This document shows, in pieces, positions 23,009 to 32,169 of a stretch of DNA of 64,000 bases. The notes beneath the pieces were generated by a model. That model had not been told where the DNA came from. It ran no database searches and saw only the letters and a list, made by a program, of their open reading frames with translations. The stretch covers positions 41,974 to 105,973 of the forward strand of contig JAFKFI010000052.1 of NCBI GenBank assembly GCA_017307285.1, read 5' to 3'. The position numbers and the translations under genes are program-made. The first letter of the stretch is position 1; each line of letters starts with the position of its first letter. Source of the stretch: Alphaproteobacteria bacterium. Lineage in GTDB: Bacteria > Pseudomonadota > Alphaproteobacteria > Acetobacterales > Acetobacteraceae.

Positions 23009-24352
23009 ATGAGAAAGACGCGCTCGATCACGCGCCGCGCCGCGCTTCGCACGGCGGCCGCGGCGACTGTCCTGCCGGTGGTGCATATCCGCACGGCCGG
23101 CGCCGCCGGCAAGCTCTCGGCGGGGTTCTGGGACCATTGGGTGCCCAAGGGCAACGAGGTGATGCAGAAGCAGGTCGACGCCTGGGCCGCGAAGAACAAG
23201 ATCGAGGTCCAGGCCGACTTCATCACCTCGACCGGCAACAAGCTGCTTATCACAGCCGCCGCCGAGGCGCAGGCCGGGGCCGGCCATGACTTCCTGCCGC
23301 TCGCCAACTGGGACGTGCAGGCCTATGCCTCCCGCCTCGCGCCGATCGACGAGCACGTCAAGGCGATGGTTGCGCAGTACGGCGAGTACAGCCCGGTCGC
23401 CGCATATCTCGGCAAGTCGGGCGGGCACTGGATGGCGATGCCCAGCAGCACCGGCACGCTGAACCTCAATTGCTGCGCCCGCATCAGCATGCTGAAGAAA
23501 TTTGCCGGCGTCGACGTGCAGGCACTGTATCCGGCGCATCCGGCGGACCCGTCTACCTCCGCTGGCTGGACCTATGATGCATTCCTGGCTGCCGCCGAGG
23601 CGTGCCAGAAGGCGGGCTACCCGTTCAGCCTCGGGCTCGGACTGACCAACGATTCCATCAACAACACCGGCGTCATCTTCTCGGCATTCGGCGCCGACCT
23701 GGTGAACGCGAAAGGCGAGCTCACGGTCGATTCCGACAACGTCCGGCGGGTGCTGGAGTACGGCCAGAAGCTCGTCCCCTTCCTGCCGCCCGACACGGTG
23801 AGCTACGACGACGCCTCCAACAACCGCGCGCTGATCTCAGGCCGCAGCGCGCTGATCCTCAATCCGCCTTCCGCTTGGGCGGTGGCCAAGCGCGACGCGC
23901 CGAAGGTCGCCGAGGATTGCTGGATTTTCCCCACGCCGGCAGGGCCGAACGGGCGGTTCATTCCCTATAACTACACCTTCTGGGGCGTGTGGGAGTTCAG
24001 TCGCAACAAGCCCGCGGCGATGGACCTGATCCAGTACCTGCAAGAGCGCAAACAGGTAGAGGAGCGCGACAACGTGGTGGCCGGCTACGACATCCCGCCG
24101 CTCGAGAGCATGTCGGATTTCGCCATCTGGTCGGAGGTCGAGCCGCCCAAGGGCGTGGTCTACAACTACCCGATCCGGCCGTGGCATAATGCCAAACCAA
24201 GCATCGCCGCCTATCCGGCGCCGCCCGAGATCGCGGTGCAGATCTACCATCGCGCGGTGCAGCCGACGATGTTCGCCAAGCTCAAGACCGGCCAGTCGAT
24301 CGACCAGGTGATCGCCTGGGCGAGGGACGAGATCGAGGGCTATATGCGCTAA
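23009..24352 (+). CDS. extracellular solute-binding protein (sugar-type ABC), Tat-exported
   Basis: This 447-residue protein has a twin-arginine signal (SITRRAALRTAAAATVLPVV) and the fold of the extracellular solute-binding family 1: SAGFWDHWVPKGNEVMQKQV, AEAQAGAGHDFLPLANWDVQ and GWTYDAFLAAAEACQKAGYP. It probably binds a sugar, polyol or similar solute. No permease or ATPase gene is adjacent. ATG 23009 was chosen because AGGGAG precedes it and the Tat signal follows; the longer frame was rejected. Its TAA overlaps the stop of the convergent MazF-like gene. Confidence 0.85.
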   Translation: MRKTRSITRRAALRTAAAATVLPVVHIRTAGAAGKLSAGFWDHWVPKGNEVMQKQVDAWAAKNKIEVQADFITSTGNKLLITAAAEAQAGAGHDFLPLANWDVQAYASRLAPIDEHVKAMVAQYGEYSPVAAYLGKSGGHWMAMPSSTGTLNLNCCARISMLKKFAGVDVQALYPAHPADPSTSAGWTYDAFLAAAEACQKAGYPFSLGLGLTNDSINNTGVIFSAFGADLVNAKGELTVDSDNVRRVLEYGQKLVPFLPPDTVSYDDASNNRALISGRSALILNPPSAWAVAKRDAPKVAEDCWIFPTPAGPNGRFIPYNYTFWGVWEFSRNKPAAMDLIQYLQERKQVEERDNVVAGYDIPPLESMSDFAIWSEVEPPKGVVYNYPIRPWHNAKPSIAAYPAPPEIAVQIYHRAVQPTMFAKLKTGQSIDQVIAWARDEIEGYMR

Positions 24353-24714
24353 TGCGTGCTTCGGCGTCGCGTGCCGCTGGCGATCCCGAGAACGATCGCC
24401 AGCCGTTGCGTGATGGCGCGCATGGTCGCCGCGTCGAGTTGCCCGATCACCTCGCCCATATCGGAGAACCGGATCGTCTGCGGCCAGTCCGCCATCACCT
24501 GCGAGGCAAGCCGCAGCCCGTTCTCCGCCGTCGGCGCCACATCGATGCGTAAAGTCGTGCGCTCGCGCAACTCGCTGGTGATCGGCAGCACGGTCGCGTA
24601 GCTCAGCTCGGCCAAGAGGTCGGCGCGAACCACCACGGCGGGCCGGGCCTTGTCGCGGGGCAACCGCACCAACACCACGGTCCCGCGCCGCACTGCGCCT
24701 GGATTTACCGCCAC
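24349..24714 (-). CDS. MazF/PemK-family toxin
   Basis: This 121-residue protein has the PemK fold motifs RRGTVVLVRLPRDKARPAVV, ATVLPITSELRERTTLRIDV, then MADWPQTIRFSDMGEVIGQL. These match the mRNA-cleaving MazF family of type II toxins. The start is GTG 24714, overlapping the antitoxin gene by ten bases; this gives the normal length. It should cleave specific RNA sequences when the partner is lost. Confidence 0.85.
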   Translation of the reverse strand: MAVNPGAVRRGTVVLVRLPRDKARPAVVVRADLLAELSYATVLPITSELRERTTLRIDVAPTAENGLRLASQVMADWPQTIRFSDMGEVIGQLDAATMRAITQRLAIVLGIASGTRRRSTH

Positions 24715-24929
24715 TCCCCGGCCGGCCCAGCGAGCTCGGCGAAATCCTCGGCGAGCGTGTCCTCCTCCGGAGTCAGGCGCGACAGGCGGCGACACTCCTC
24801 CGCGAGCTGTGCCTGGTAGGAGGGATCGCTCACGTCAGGTAGCCACAAGACGACGGGCCGCAGCCCGCGCCGGCGCTGGGCGGCGCGGTAGCGGGCGATC
24901 CGGTCGCGAGATGGGGCAGGTGTGTCCAT
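24705..24929 (-). CDS. MazE-like antitoxin
   Basis: This 74-residue protein begins with a basic region RIARYRAAQRRRGLRPVVLW, then LPDVSDPSYQAQLAEECRRL, and ends in an acidic tail (TPEEDTLAEDFAELAG). The layout is that of the MazE-family proteins paired with MazF/PemK: a DNA-binding N-terminus and an acidic toxin-binding C-terminus. It overlaps the toxin gene by ten bases. It should neutralise the toxin and repress the operon. Confidence 0.82.
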   Translation of the reverse strand: MDTPAPSRDRIARYRAAQRRRGLRPVVLWLPDVSDPSYQAQLAEECRRLSRLTPEEDTLAEDFAELAGPAGEWR

Positions 24930-25036
24930 GCGCCGTTACACGTAACGCGCCTGCCAGTCGCATTCAAGCCGTTCGCCGCCTTCGTGAGGGTTATCTCGCG
25001 CCGCGCCGGCCCGATCGCCGCACTCCGAAACTCGCT

Positions 25037-25759
25037 CTAAGCGGCGATCAACGCCTCCCGGCGCACCTGCACGCCATCCGCCCCGAGCCGCACCAAATTG
25101 ACCGTTTTGGCCAGCTCCGGCGAACCCGAATAATAGGCCGGCACGTCGCCGTCGCCGACCGCGACCGCCCGGTCCCAGTGGCCGAGGGCGAGATAGTCGG
25201 CGGCGGTGGCGGAAATCTCGTCCTCGCTGATCAGCCAGGAGGGGCGCAGCGGATTGGCACGGTCGCGGCGCCACTCGAAATGGCCGTGGCCCATCGCGAC
25301 CTGCCAATGCGTTGTGCGCGGGCGCGGGCCGCGCAACGGCGTCATGTCCTCGTAGTCGAGATGCGCGTGGCCCCACACTTCGAGCCCGTGCTCGGGAAAC
25401 AGCACCGCCACCTCGTGCGTGAGGCCGAGCACGTGGACGTTGGCAATCTCCGTCAATCCGCCGCGATGGAACACGCTGCCGGACAGCGCCGGGTCGTGAT
25501 TGCCGGGCAGGAGCACAACCGGCATTCCGGCGTCCGCCAGCATCCCGGCCACGCGGTCGAGCGTCGCCGGGCCGACCCGGTTGTTGTCGAACGTGTCGCC
25601 GGCCAGCAGCAACACATCGGCGCCCGCCGCGCGGGCGGTCGCCAATACGCGGCCGAGCCCGGCGGTGCCGTCGCCGTCATAGACGCGCGCGGTGAAGCCT
25701 TCGTCGACATGCAGGTCGGAGCTGTGGGCGAGGAGTATGTCTCGGTCGGGTCGGGTCAC
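25037..25759 (-). CDS. metallophosphoesterase, SbcD/Mre11-like
   Basis: This 240-residue protein has the full calcineurin-type motif set: SDLHVD (D15, H17), GDTFDNN (D55), GNHDP (N87, H88, D89), GHGHFEW and LGHWD near the end. The compact size lacks the DNA-binding cap of full SbcD, so it may be a stand-alone nuclease or phosphodiesterase of two-metal type. The GTG at 25759 follows GAGAGAA; the longer frame runs antisense through the next gene and was rejected. It is divergent from the large membrane-protein gene. Confidence 0.82.
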   Translation of the reverse strand: MTRPDRDILLAHSSDLHVDEGFTARVYDGDGTAGLGRVLATARAAGADVLLLAGDTFDNNRVGPATLDRVAGMLADAGMPVVLLPGNHDPALSGSVFHRGGLTEIANVHVLGLTHEVAVLFPEHGLEVWGHAHLDYEDMTPLRGPRPRTTHWQVAMGHGHFEWRRDRANPLRPSWLISEDEISATAADYLALGHWDRAVAVGDGDVPAYYSGSPELAKTVNLVRLGADGVQVRREALIAA

Positions 25760-25876
25760 GGGTTTCTCTCGGCTGTCTCGGGCGATTTTCGCCGCTCGGG
25801 AAAATTTTGCCAAATGTGGCGGAATGTTGTTATTGTCCAACGGACGAATGCACCAGCGCAGCGCGGGCGATCGCCG

Positions 25877-27127
25877 ATGGACACCGGACTGACCGAGGTG
25901 GAGCGAGCCGGCCGGCACGAGGGAGCGGGCGGGGGCGAGGTGCCGCCGGGCTTTGCCGAGGCGCTGCGGGATGCCGAGATCCTGCTGGCATACGCCGCCG
26001 AGAGCGGCCGGCTGCCACGCGAGAAGGAGCGCGGCAGCGGTTCGGCCGACAAGAATGTCAGCGTCGCCATCGTCGACGGCATCCTCGACGCGCGGCTCGC
26101 GCTGGAGGGCCAGGCGCTCACCAAGGATGTGCAGCGTCGTTTCTGGGTGGCCCTGTCGGAGCTCTCCCGCCTCGCCCATCCGGTCAGCGCGGCCTCGCTC
26201 GTCGCCTGCGCGTGCTACCCGATCCGCTGGATGAAGCTGCGCGTGCTGGTGCTCGCGACGGCGGTGATCCTGGGCTCGATCGCGCTGTTCATGAACAACT
26301 CCACCGGCGACGAGGTGATGCAGCTCATCGACCAGCAGAACGCAGCAGCGCTCAAGCTCTGGTCGGACCTTCAGTATTTCCGCATCGAGGAGGCGCCGGG
26401 CGGCCCCGCCGGCCTCGGCGATGGCGGTGTCTCCGAGCGGCGCGCCTTCGCCGGTGCCGCCCAGCCGCAAGCGGCGACCGTGCCGCATCTGACGCCCGAC
26501 GAGCTGATGGGCGAGATCGTCGAGTTCTCGCGAAAGAGCAACTGGCTGCTGGAGACCGCAAGCCGTCTGAACTACTGGTTCAACCCCGGCACGCTGAGCG
26601 TCGACGTGGCCCCGGTGGTGTTCGACAAGAACAATCCGCATCACGTCGATCATCTCAACGTGCCGCCCGGCATCACCACGACGCGGGAGATCGTCAAGGA
26701 AGGCCTCAACCAGATCATCGCCTATCAGCTCATCCGCAACTTCGCGTTGGCCGTCTACAAGACCAACAGCGTGTTCTACGGCGGCATCACCACCTATCTG
26801 CTGCCCGCCGTCTACGCGCTGCTCGGCGCGTCGCTCTACGGGTTCCGGCTCTCCGCGCGGCTGATCCGGCGGCGCTCGTTCCTGCCATCGGACGCGCACA
26901 GCGCGCGCTACTTCATCGCGCTCATCGCCGGCATCGTCATCGGCCTGTTCGGCTCGCTGATCCCGAAGGGGCTGGCGCTGCCGCCGCCGGCCGTCGCGTT
27001 CCTCGTCGGCTACGCGGTGGAGGCGTTTTTCTCCCGCCTCGACGACATCATCGGCCGGTTCAGAAAATCCCCCGCCGCGCGCGACAAGGCCACCCCTGAG
27101 ACAGCGGACGCCGCCGCCGAGGGCTGA
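25877..27127 (+). CDS. membrane protein of the GY/GF-module family
   Basis: This 416-residue protein has an N-terminal helical domain with FAEALRDAEILLAYAAESGR (about residues 22-41) and WVALSELSRLAHPVSAASLV, one membrane helix at about residues 120-140, a large soluble middle region, and three C-terminal helices: YLLPAVYALLGASLYGFRLS, YFIALIAGIVIGLFGSLIPK and PAVAFLVGYAVEAFFSRLDD. The C-terminal module matches the end of the 37144 gene: LLP.VYA.LGA, G.VIGLF.S, and VAFL.GY.v...LD. No known function; a membrane-tethered sensor is one possibility. It ends one base before a REP element. Confidence 0.65.
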   Translation: MDTGLTEVERAGRHEGAGGGEVPPGFAEALRDAEILLAYAAESGRLPREKERGSGSADKNVSVAIVDGILDARLALEGQALTKDVQRRFWVALSELSRLAHPVSAASLVACACYPIRWMKLRVLVLATAVILGSIALFMNNSTGDEVMQLIDQQNAAALKLWSDLQYFRIEEAPGGPAGLGDGGVSERRAFAGAAQPQAATVPHLTPDELMGEIVEFSRKSNWLLETASRLNYWFNPGTLSVDVAPVVFDKNNPHHVDHLNVPPGITTTREIVKEGLNQIIAYQLIRNFALAVYKTNSVFYGGITTYLLPAVYALLGASLYGFRLSARLIRRRSFLPSDAHSARYFIALIAGIVIGLFGSLIPKGLALPPPAVAFLVGYAVEAFFSRLDDIIGRFRKSPAARDKATPETADAAAEG

Positions 27128-27184
27128 GGGCGGAATGAATTCCGCCCTACGAGGATATGGCGTAGGGCGGAATTCATTCCGCCC
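27128..27184. repeat. REP-like inverted repeat (GGCGGAATGAATTCCGCC family), copy 2
   Basis: Perfect 23-bp arms (27128-27150 and 27162-27184) surround an 11-base loop. The core ATGAATTCCGCCCTAC matches the element at 15665. It fills the gap between the convergent membrane-protein and solute-binding genes, as copy 1 does for another convergent pair. Confidence 0.8.
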
Positions 27185-27190
27185 CCGGCG

Positions 27191-28408
27191 TCACGTCGCC
27201 GTCAGCTGGCATCCGCTCTCTGCGACGGTCTCGAACGCCTCCGAGCCGGGGATCTTGGCAAGCAGCTTGTAGTAGTCCCACGGCCCCTTGCTCTCCTGCG
27301 GGGATTTCACCTCGAACAGGTACATCTCGTGGCTCATGCTGCCATTCGCCAGCACCTTGCCATCGCTGCAGAACGCGTCGTTTACCGGCATGGCGTGCAG
27401 ATGCTTCGTCACCGCCTCCGTCTCGTCGGTGCCCGCCGCCTTCATCGCCTTCAGATATTGCAGCACGCAGGAGTACGTGCCGGCCTGAATCATGTTGGGC
27501 ATCCGCCCGGTGCGCTTGAGGAAGCGGCTGCCGAACGCGCGGGTGGTGTCGTTGAGGTCCCAGTAATAGGCCTCCGTGAGCACGGCACCCTGCGCCGCCG
27601 CGAGGCCGAGGCCGTGCACCTCCGACAGCGTGAACAGCAGCGTGGCAAGCTTCTGGCCGCCCTTGGCGATGCCGAATTCGGCGGCGCCCTTCATCGCGTT
27701 CGTGGTGTCCAGCCCCGCGTTCGCGAGCCCGATCACCTGCGCCTTCGACGCCTTTGCCTCCAGCAGGTAGGCGGAATAATCGGTTGTGCCGAGCGGGTAG
27801 AGCACCGCGCCGAGCACCTTGCCGCCCTTCGCCTCGACGAACTTCGTCGTCTGCTCCTGCAGCGAATGGCCGAAGGCGTAGTCCACGGTGATGAAGAACC
27901 AGGTGCGCTCCCCATGCTCCACCAGCGCGCCGCCGGTGCCGACGGCCTGCGAATGCGTGTCGTAGGCCCAGTGGAACCCGTAGGGCGAGCATTGCTTGCC
28001 GGTGAGGTCGGTGGTCGCGGCGCCGGTCACGATGTCGATTTTCTTCTTCGCCTTGGACAGCGCCTGCACCGCCAGCGCGACCGACGACGTGGTCAGTTCC
28101 ATGATCGCGCCGACGCCGTCCTCGTCGTACCATTTGCGGGCGATGCCGGAGGCCACATCGGGCTTGTTCTGATGGTCGGCATCGACAATCTCGACCGGCC
28201 GGTCGAGCACCGAGCCGCCGAAATCCTCCGCCGCCATGTGCGCCGCCGCGACCGACCATTTCCCGCCGAAATCAGCGTAGACGCCCGACTGGTCGTTGAG
28301 AATGCCGATCCGCACCGGCGTCGCGGCGCGCGCCGGGCGGATCAGGGCCGAGCCGGCCAGCACACCGCTCGCGGCGGTGGCGATGAGGTGGCGGCGCGAG
28401 ATGGGCAT
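27191..28408 (-). CDS. ABC transporter substrate-binding protein, Tat-exported
   Basis: This 405-residue periplasmic binding protein (Peripla_BP_6 type) has a twin-arginine signal (ISRRHLIATAASGVLAGSAL) and motifs VRIGILNDQSGVYADFGGKW, EIVDADHQNKPDVASGIARK, then YDEDGVGAIMELTTSSVALA, and WFFITVDYAFGHSLQEQTTK. Similar proteins bind amino acids, amides, urea or short aromatic acids. It is distantly related to the binding proteins at 17501 and 30592. No permease lies nearby. Confidence 0.88.
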   Translation of the reverse strand: MPISRRHLIATAASGVLAGSALIRPARAATPVRIGILNDQSGVYADFGGKWSVAAAHMAAEDFGGSVLDRPVEIVDADHQNKPDVASGIARKWYDEDGVGAIMELTTSSVALAVQALSKAKKKIDIVTGAATTDLTGKQCSPYGFHWAYDTHSQAVGTGGALVEHGERTWFFITVDYAFGHSLQEQTTKFVEAKGGKVLGAVLYPLGTTDYSAYLLEAKASKAQVIGLANAGLDTTNAMKGAAEFGIAKGGQKLATLLFTLSEVHGLGLAAAQGAVLTEAYYWDLNDTTRAFGSRFLKRTGRMPNMIQAGTYSCVLQYLKAMKAAGTDETEAVTKHLHAMPVNDAFCSDGKVLANGSMSHEMYLFEVKSPQESKGPWDYYKLLAKIPGSEAFETVAESGCQLTAT

Positions 28409-28493
28409 GATGATTCCTCCTCTTGATCTTATTCATTCCGGCGTCGAGAGCTATAAGAGAAGACCCGTCACGCGGTTCCCACAAGGAGCCTGG

Positions 28494-29258
28494 ATGCACC
28501 GGACCCGCCGCCTTACGCTCGCCATTGTCTGCGCGCTCTGCACCGCGCCAGCGGCGGGCGCGGGCGAGCATCTGGGCGCGGCGGAGGTGCGCGCGATGGT
28601 TGCCGCCGCGCCCGGCCGAGCGGACCTGTCGGGGAGGGACTTGTCGGGCGACGATCTGACTGGCCTCGATCTCTCCGGCGCCAGGCTGGCCGGGAGCAAT
28701 CTCGCAGGCGCCAATCTGCACGGCGTCAAGCTGGTGGGTGCCGACCTCCAGGGGGCCAATTTGAGCCGCGCGGACCTCACCTTCGCCTGGTTCATTCGCG
28801 CCCGGTTCGACGGCGCCAATCTCAGCGGCGCCACCTTGCAAACCGTCATCACCTCGACCGGCATGGAGAACACGCCGGACCAGGCGGCGAGCTTCGTCGG
28901 TGCCAATCTGTCCGACGCGAACATCACCGTGCATTTCAGCTTCGACGACATGCGCGGCGCCAATTTCTCGCGCGCCAACATGACGGTGGTGATGGCCAAT
29001 CAGTCGATGGGCCTGCTGCGCACCGAGTTCATCGCGACGAATCTTGACGGCGCGAATTTTTCCGATGCCGGGCTCGGGCACGTCACCTTCCGCTTCGCCA
29101 AGCTGCGTCACGCGAATTTCCGAGGCGCCGATCTCAGCGACGCCGACTTCACCGGCGCGTATCTGAACGACGCTGATTTCACCGGCGCGAAGACGCCGCG
29201 CGCGACATTCGAGAGCGCGACCATGACGGGTGTGAAGGGGCTCGACCACACCCGCTGA
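28494..29258 (+). CDS. secreted pentapeptide-repeat protein
   Basis: This 254-residue protein has a signal peptide (RLTLAIVCALCTAPAAGAGE) and repeated A(D/N)LSG units through most of its length, for example DLSGRDLSGDDLTGLDLSGA and AGANLHGVKLVGADLQGANL. The repeats fold as a right-handed quadrilateral beta-helix. AAGGAG precedes ATG 28494. It is unusual in being exported. A few divergent insertions (ITSTGMENTPDQAASFVGAN) interrupt the helix at about residues 118-137. The function is unknown; a scaffold or binding role in the periplasm is inferred. Confidence 0.8.
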   Translation: MHRTRRLTLAIVCALCTAPAAGAGEHLGAAEVRAMVAAAPGRADLSGRDLSGDDLTGLDLSGARLAGSNLAGANLHGVKLVGADLQGANLSRADLTFAWFIRARFDGANLSGATLQTVITSTGMENTPDQAASFVGANLSDANITVHFSFDDMRGANFSRANMTVVMANQSMGLLRTEFIATNLDGANFSDAGLGHVTFRFAKLRHANFRGADLSDADFTGAYLNDADFTGAKTPRATFESATMTGVKGLDHTR

Positions 29259-29359
29259 AGGCCGCGCGTTTCACTTCGTCGCACTTCGTGAGCGCGCAGG
29301 GGGCGCGGCGTGGGCGCGCCGCTCCTAGTTTCAGGCTTCGACCACAACGGAGTGTCCCG

Positions 29360-29848
29360 ATGCGTAGATGGCTCATGACAGGTGTGGCGACGGCGGTGCT
29401 GGCGGGCGGCGGCGGCCTTGTGCAGGCCACACTCGCCCAGACACCCCCACCGCCGCAGCCGCCGATGCACGACGGGGCGCCGCCGCCGCCGCGCGGTCCC
29501 GGACCGCACGGCCCCGGCATGGAGGGGATGCCCGGCGGCATGATGGGGATGATGATGGAGCATCACCCCGAAGGGCCGCGCGAGCAGGGCGAGATGATGC
29601 ACCGGATGATGCACCGGATGCGGACCTTCTCGCTGCTCTGGACCGCGCCCGACCGCAATCTCAGCGCCGCCGACGTGCAGAAGATCGTCGAGGGCTTCCT
29701 GCTCTGGCACGGCAATCACACGTGGAAAGTGACCAACGTGCAGGAGCAAGGCGACCGCGTCGCCTTCTCGCTTGCCACCCAGGAAGGAGGCACCATCGCC
29801 AGCTTCACGATGGATCGCCACACCGGGCGCGTCGAGCGCACCGGCTGA
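29360..29848 (+). CDS. secreted Met/His-rich protein, putative metal-binding
   Basis: This 162-residue protein has a signal peptide, a Pro-rich segment (QTPPPPQPPMHDGAPPPPRG), then a Met/His-rich stretch (GMPGGMMGMMMEHHPEG and EMMHRMMHRM, about residues 55-90), and a PepSY-like C-terminal domain (ADVQKIVEGFLLWHGNHTWK, ending in IASFTMDRHTGRVERTG). The Met/His cluster suits binding of Cu(I), Cu(II) or Ni in the periplasm. It converges closely on the NnrU gene; denitrification or copper handling may be linked, though this is speculation. Confidence 0.65.
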   Translation: MRRWLMTGVATAVLAGGGGLVQATLAQTPPPPQPPMHDGAPPPPRGPGPHGPGMEGMPGGMMGMMMEHHPEGPREQGEMMHRMMHRMRTFSLLWTAPDRNLSAADVQKIVEGFLLWHGNHTWKVTNVQEQGDRVAFSLATQEGGTIASFTMDRHTGRVERTG

Positions 29849-29854
29849 GGCGGC

Positions 29855-30523
29855 TTAGAACGGCACCGGCGCCACGCCGAACACCGGGCGATGCACCGCC
29901 AGCACCACCACCCAGGCGGTGCCGCCCGCCCACACCGGCCAGCCGATCTCGCCCAGCATCAGCTTGTTCCGCCCCTCGGCAATTGCCGCGAAGGGCAGGA
30001 TCGAGCTTTCCCGCGCGACGCTCGCCCATCGCACGGGGTCGCGCTGCCTGAGCTTGGCGTCGATCGACGGCATTCCGGCCAGCGCGGTGATCAGGAACGC
30101 GCCGAAGAAGATGATCGACGCGGTATCACCATTGCCGACGACGTGCACCGCCGCCCAGATGGCGAAGGACCACAGCATCGGATGACGCGTGATCCGCTGC
30201 ACGCCCGTGAGGCCGCCCGGGGTCCCGCGTTCGCCGCCCAGCATGGTCGGGTTCGGCGTCGTGAGCGAGCCGACGAACAGCATGAACGCCGGCAGCATCG
30301 CCAGCACGAGCAGCCAGCGCAGCCACTCGGGCGCGAACCATAGGGGCGTCGTGTCTGCGCGGTTGAAGCTCACGATGAGGAAGGCAAGGGCGGCGACGGA
30401 AATCAGAGAGAACCGAATGCGGAACCCGCGCTCTCCCACCCGGCCCGCGACGACCTCGCGCACCCCGGAGCCTGCGATGCCGATATGCACGCCCATCCAG
30501 ATCAACGCCGCCCAAATCAGCAT
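29855..30523 (-). CDS. nnrU: NnrU-family membrane protein
   Basis: This 222-residue protein has about six membrane helices and the NnrU/isoprenylcysteine-methyltransferase-like core: GLTGVQRITRHPMLWSFAIW and AAVHVVGNGDTASIIFFGAF. Family hallmarks are the R-H-P motif and the N-terminal MGVHIGIAG. NnrU was first seen with nitrite/nitric-oxide reductase genes; related proteins affect carotenoid or porphyrin steps, and the biochemical role is unsettled. No denitrification genes are visible here. Confidence 0.85.
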   Translation of the reverse strand: MLIWAALIWMGVHIGIAGSGVREVVAGRVGERGFRIRFSLISVAALAFLIVSFNRADTTPLWFAPEWLRWLLVLAMLPAFMLFVGSLTTPNPTMLGGERGTPGGLTGVQRITRHPMLWSFAIWAAVHVVGNGDTASIIFFGAFLITALAGMPSIDAKLRQRDPVRWASVARESSILPFAAIAEGRNKLMLGEIGWPVWAGGTAWVVVLAVHRPVFGVAPVPF

Positions 30524-30591
30524 CGCTCGCCTCCGCGATCCCCTCCCCCGAAGCGAACCCGCACGAGGGAGGGGCCGTCGCTAGCCGCCGT

Positions 30592-31797
30592 TCAATACCC
30601 CAGCGGGTGATCCACAGCCGGCACCCACTTGCCATCCTTGACCACCGCGAGCCACGCCTGCGTTGACCCATGATGCTGCGTGGCGCTCAGGGTCAGCGGC
30701 GGCGAGCCGAAGATGTCGTGGTAGTCCTTGATGCTCTCCATCCCCTTGATGAAGCTGTCGAGCGTCAGGTCACGCCCGGCGCGATCGAGGGCGAGTAAGG
30801 TGATCTGCGCCGCGCTGTAGCCCATCTCGCCGAGGAAGTTGGGCGCGATGCCGAAGCGCGCCTTGTAGTCGCGAGCGAATTTCTGCACCGCCGGGCGCGG
30901 ATCGTCAGGATACGCGATCAGCGACGGTGTCACCGCGTAGTAGCCTTCGCCGACCCCGCCGGGGGCTTCCGCCACCGCCGTGTCGTAAGAGGCGAACTGG
31001 CCGAGGAAATCGACGTCCCAGCCCATCTTGCGGGCCGTTCCGAGGATCAAGGTGGTGTCGCGCACGATCGTTCCGGTCGTCACCAAATCGCATTTGGCGT
31101 CACGCAGGCGGGTGAGCATGGCGGTGAAATCGGTGTCGGTCGGCTTGTGCGCCGTCTCTCCCACCACTTCCAAGCCCATCACCTTGACCTGTTCCTTCAC
31201 CCCGGCGAGCACGTCACGGCCGAAATCGGTGTCCTGGTACATCGCGCAGATGCGCTTCTTGCCCTTCTGCTCGACGAAGTATTTCACTCCCGCGCGCATC
31301 TGGTCGTAGTACGAGGCGAACTGGCCGAATTTCAGCCGATTGAACGGCTCGTACATCGAGCGCGCGGCGGTCAGCGGGAACACGTTGGGCACGCCGTGCT
31401 CGAGCTGCGTCGGCATGTTGGCGTTGTTCATCGGCGTGCCGCCGTTGTTGACCATGACGAACACGTTGTCACGGTTCAGCATCTTGTTCATCGCCTGCAC
31501 CGCACGCGGCACCTGGTACTGATTGTCCTCGACGATGTATTTGATCTTGCGGCCGTGAACGCCGCCCTTTTCGTTGGCCTCGTCGAACGCCATGCGGATT
31601 GCCTGGCTGTTGTTGACGCCCTGGATCGCGGTCACACCCGACAGGTCGGTGATGGTGCCTATGACGATCTCGGTGTCGGTCACGCCGCGCACGGGGTCGG
31701 CAGCACGCGCGCCGGTGATGAGCGCGGTGCCGCAGATTGCGGCGAGGAGCAGGGTCTTGAGCGCGGAACGGCGCGCCCCTCTGGGCTTGGTCGGCAT
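30592..31797 (-). CDS. branched-chain-amino-acid-type ABC transporter substrate-binding protein
   Basis: This 401-residue binding protein has a signal peptide (ALKTLLLAAICGTALITGAR) and motifs GVTDTEIVIGTITDLSGVTA, KIKYIVEDNQYQVPRAVQAM and RICAMYQDTDFGRDVLAGVK. It is a close paralogue of the protein at 17501, sharing the same order and most motifs over the full length, so the pair arose by duplication. The ligand is unknown. There is no permease nearby. ATG 31797 precedes the signal peptide; the much longer frame runs antisense through the next genes and was rejected. Confidence 0.88.
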   Translation of the reverse strand: MPTKPRGARRSALKTLLLAAICGTALITGARAADPVRGVTDTEIVIGTITDLSGVTAIQGVNNSQAIRMAFDEANEKGGVHGRKIKYIVEDNQYQVPRAVQAMNKMLNRDNVFVMVNNGGTPMNNANMPTQLEHGVPNVFPLTAARSMYEPFNRLKFGQFASYYDQMRAGVKYFVEQKGKKRICAMYQDTDFGRDVLAGVKEQVKVMGLEVVGETAHKPTDTDFTAMLTRLRDAKCDLVTTGTIVRDTTLILGTARKMGWDVDFLGQFASYDTAVAEAPGGVGEGYYAVTPSLIAYPDDPRPAVQKFARDYKARFGIAPNFLGEMGYSAAQITLLALDRAGRDLTLDSFIKGMESIKDYHDIFGSPPLTLSATQHHGSTQAWLAVVKDGKWVPAVDHPLGY

Positions 31798-31993
31798 TCG
31801 CGGAGTTCTCCCTTCGCCGGACGTCGCCGGCGTTCTGTTGGCGCGGGTATGGTCCCGCCTCGCGACGTTAGCCCGACGGTACGAGGCACCGATAGCCTGC
31901 CGCCCGAAAGCCCTGCGGTCGGGCGTGAAAAGCGCTGGCACCGGGCGGCCCGGAGGCGGTAGGATCGGTCCCAAAACGGCGAGGAGGCGTGCC

Positions 31994-32167
31994 ATGCCGA
32001 CACCCGATTCCGAGGTGGAAATCGGCAACCCCGGAGGCCCCTGTAGCCACCCGCAATGCCCGCGCCGGATGGGGATGGAACAGCTCACCGACCTTGATCT
32101 CGGGATGGGTGGCGCGCAGCAGCCTTGCCTGAAGCTCGACTGTCCACGGCAGAACAAGATGCCCTGA
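31994..32167 (+). CDS. 57-residue Cys-containing protein
   Basis: This small protein has four Cys in two spaced pairs (PCSHPQCPRR and PCLKLDCPRQ), which suggests a metal-binding or disulfide-bonded fold: C-x4-C ... C-x4-C. GAGGAGG precedes ATG 31994 at good spacing. It ends two bases before the ATG of the membrane-protein gene, so the two are co-translated. There is no hydrophobic segment. I recognise no family; a zinc-binding accessory to the membrane protein is one idea. Confidence 0.55.
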   Translation: MPTPDSEVEIGNPGGPCSHPQCPRRMGMEQLTDLDLGMGGAQQPCLKLDCPRQNKMP

Positions 32168-32169
32168 CG

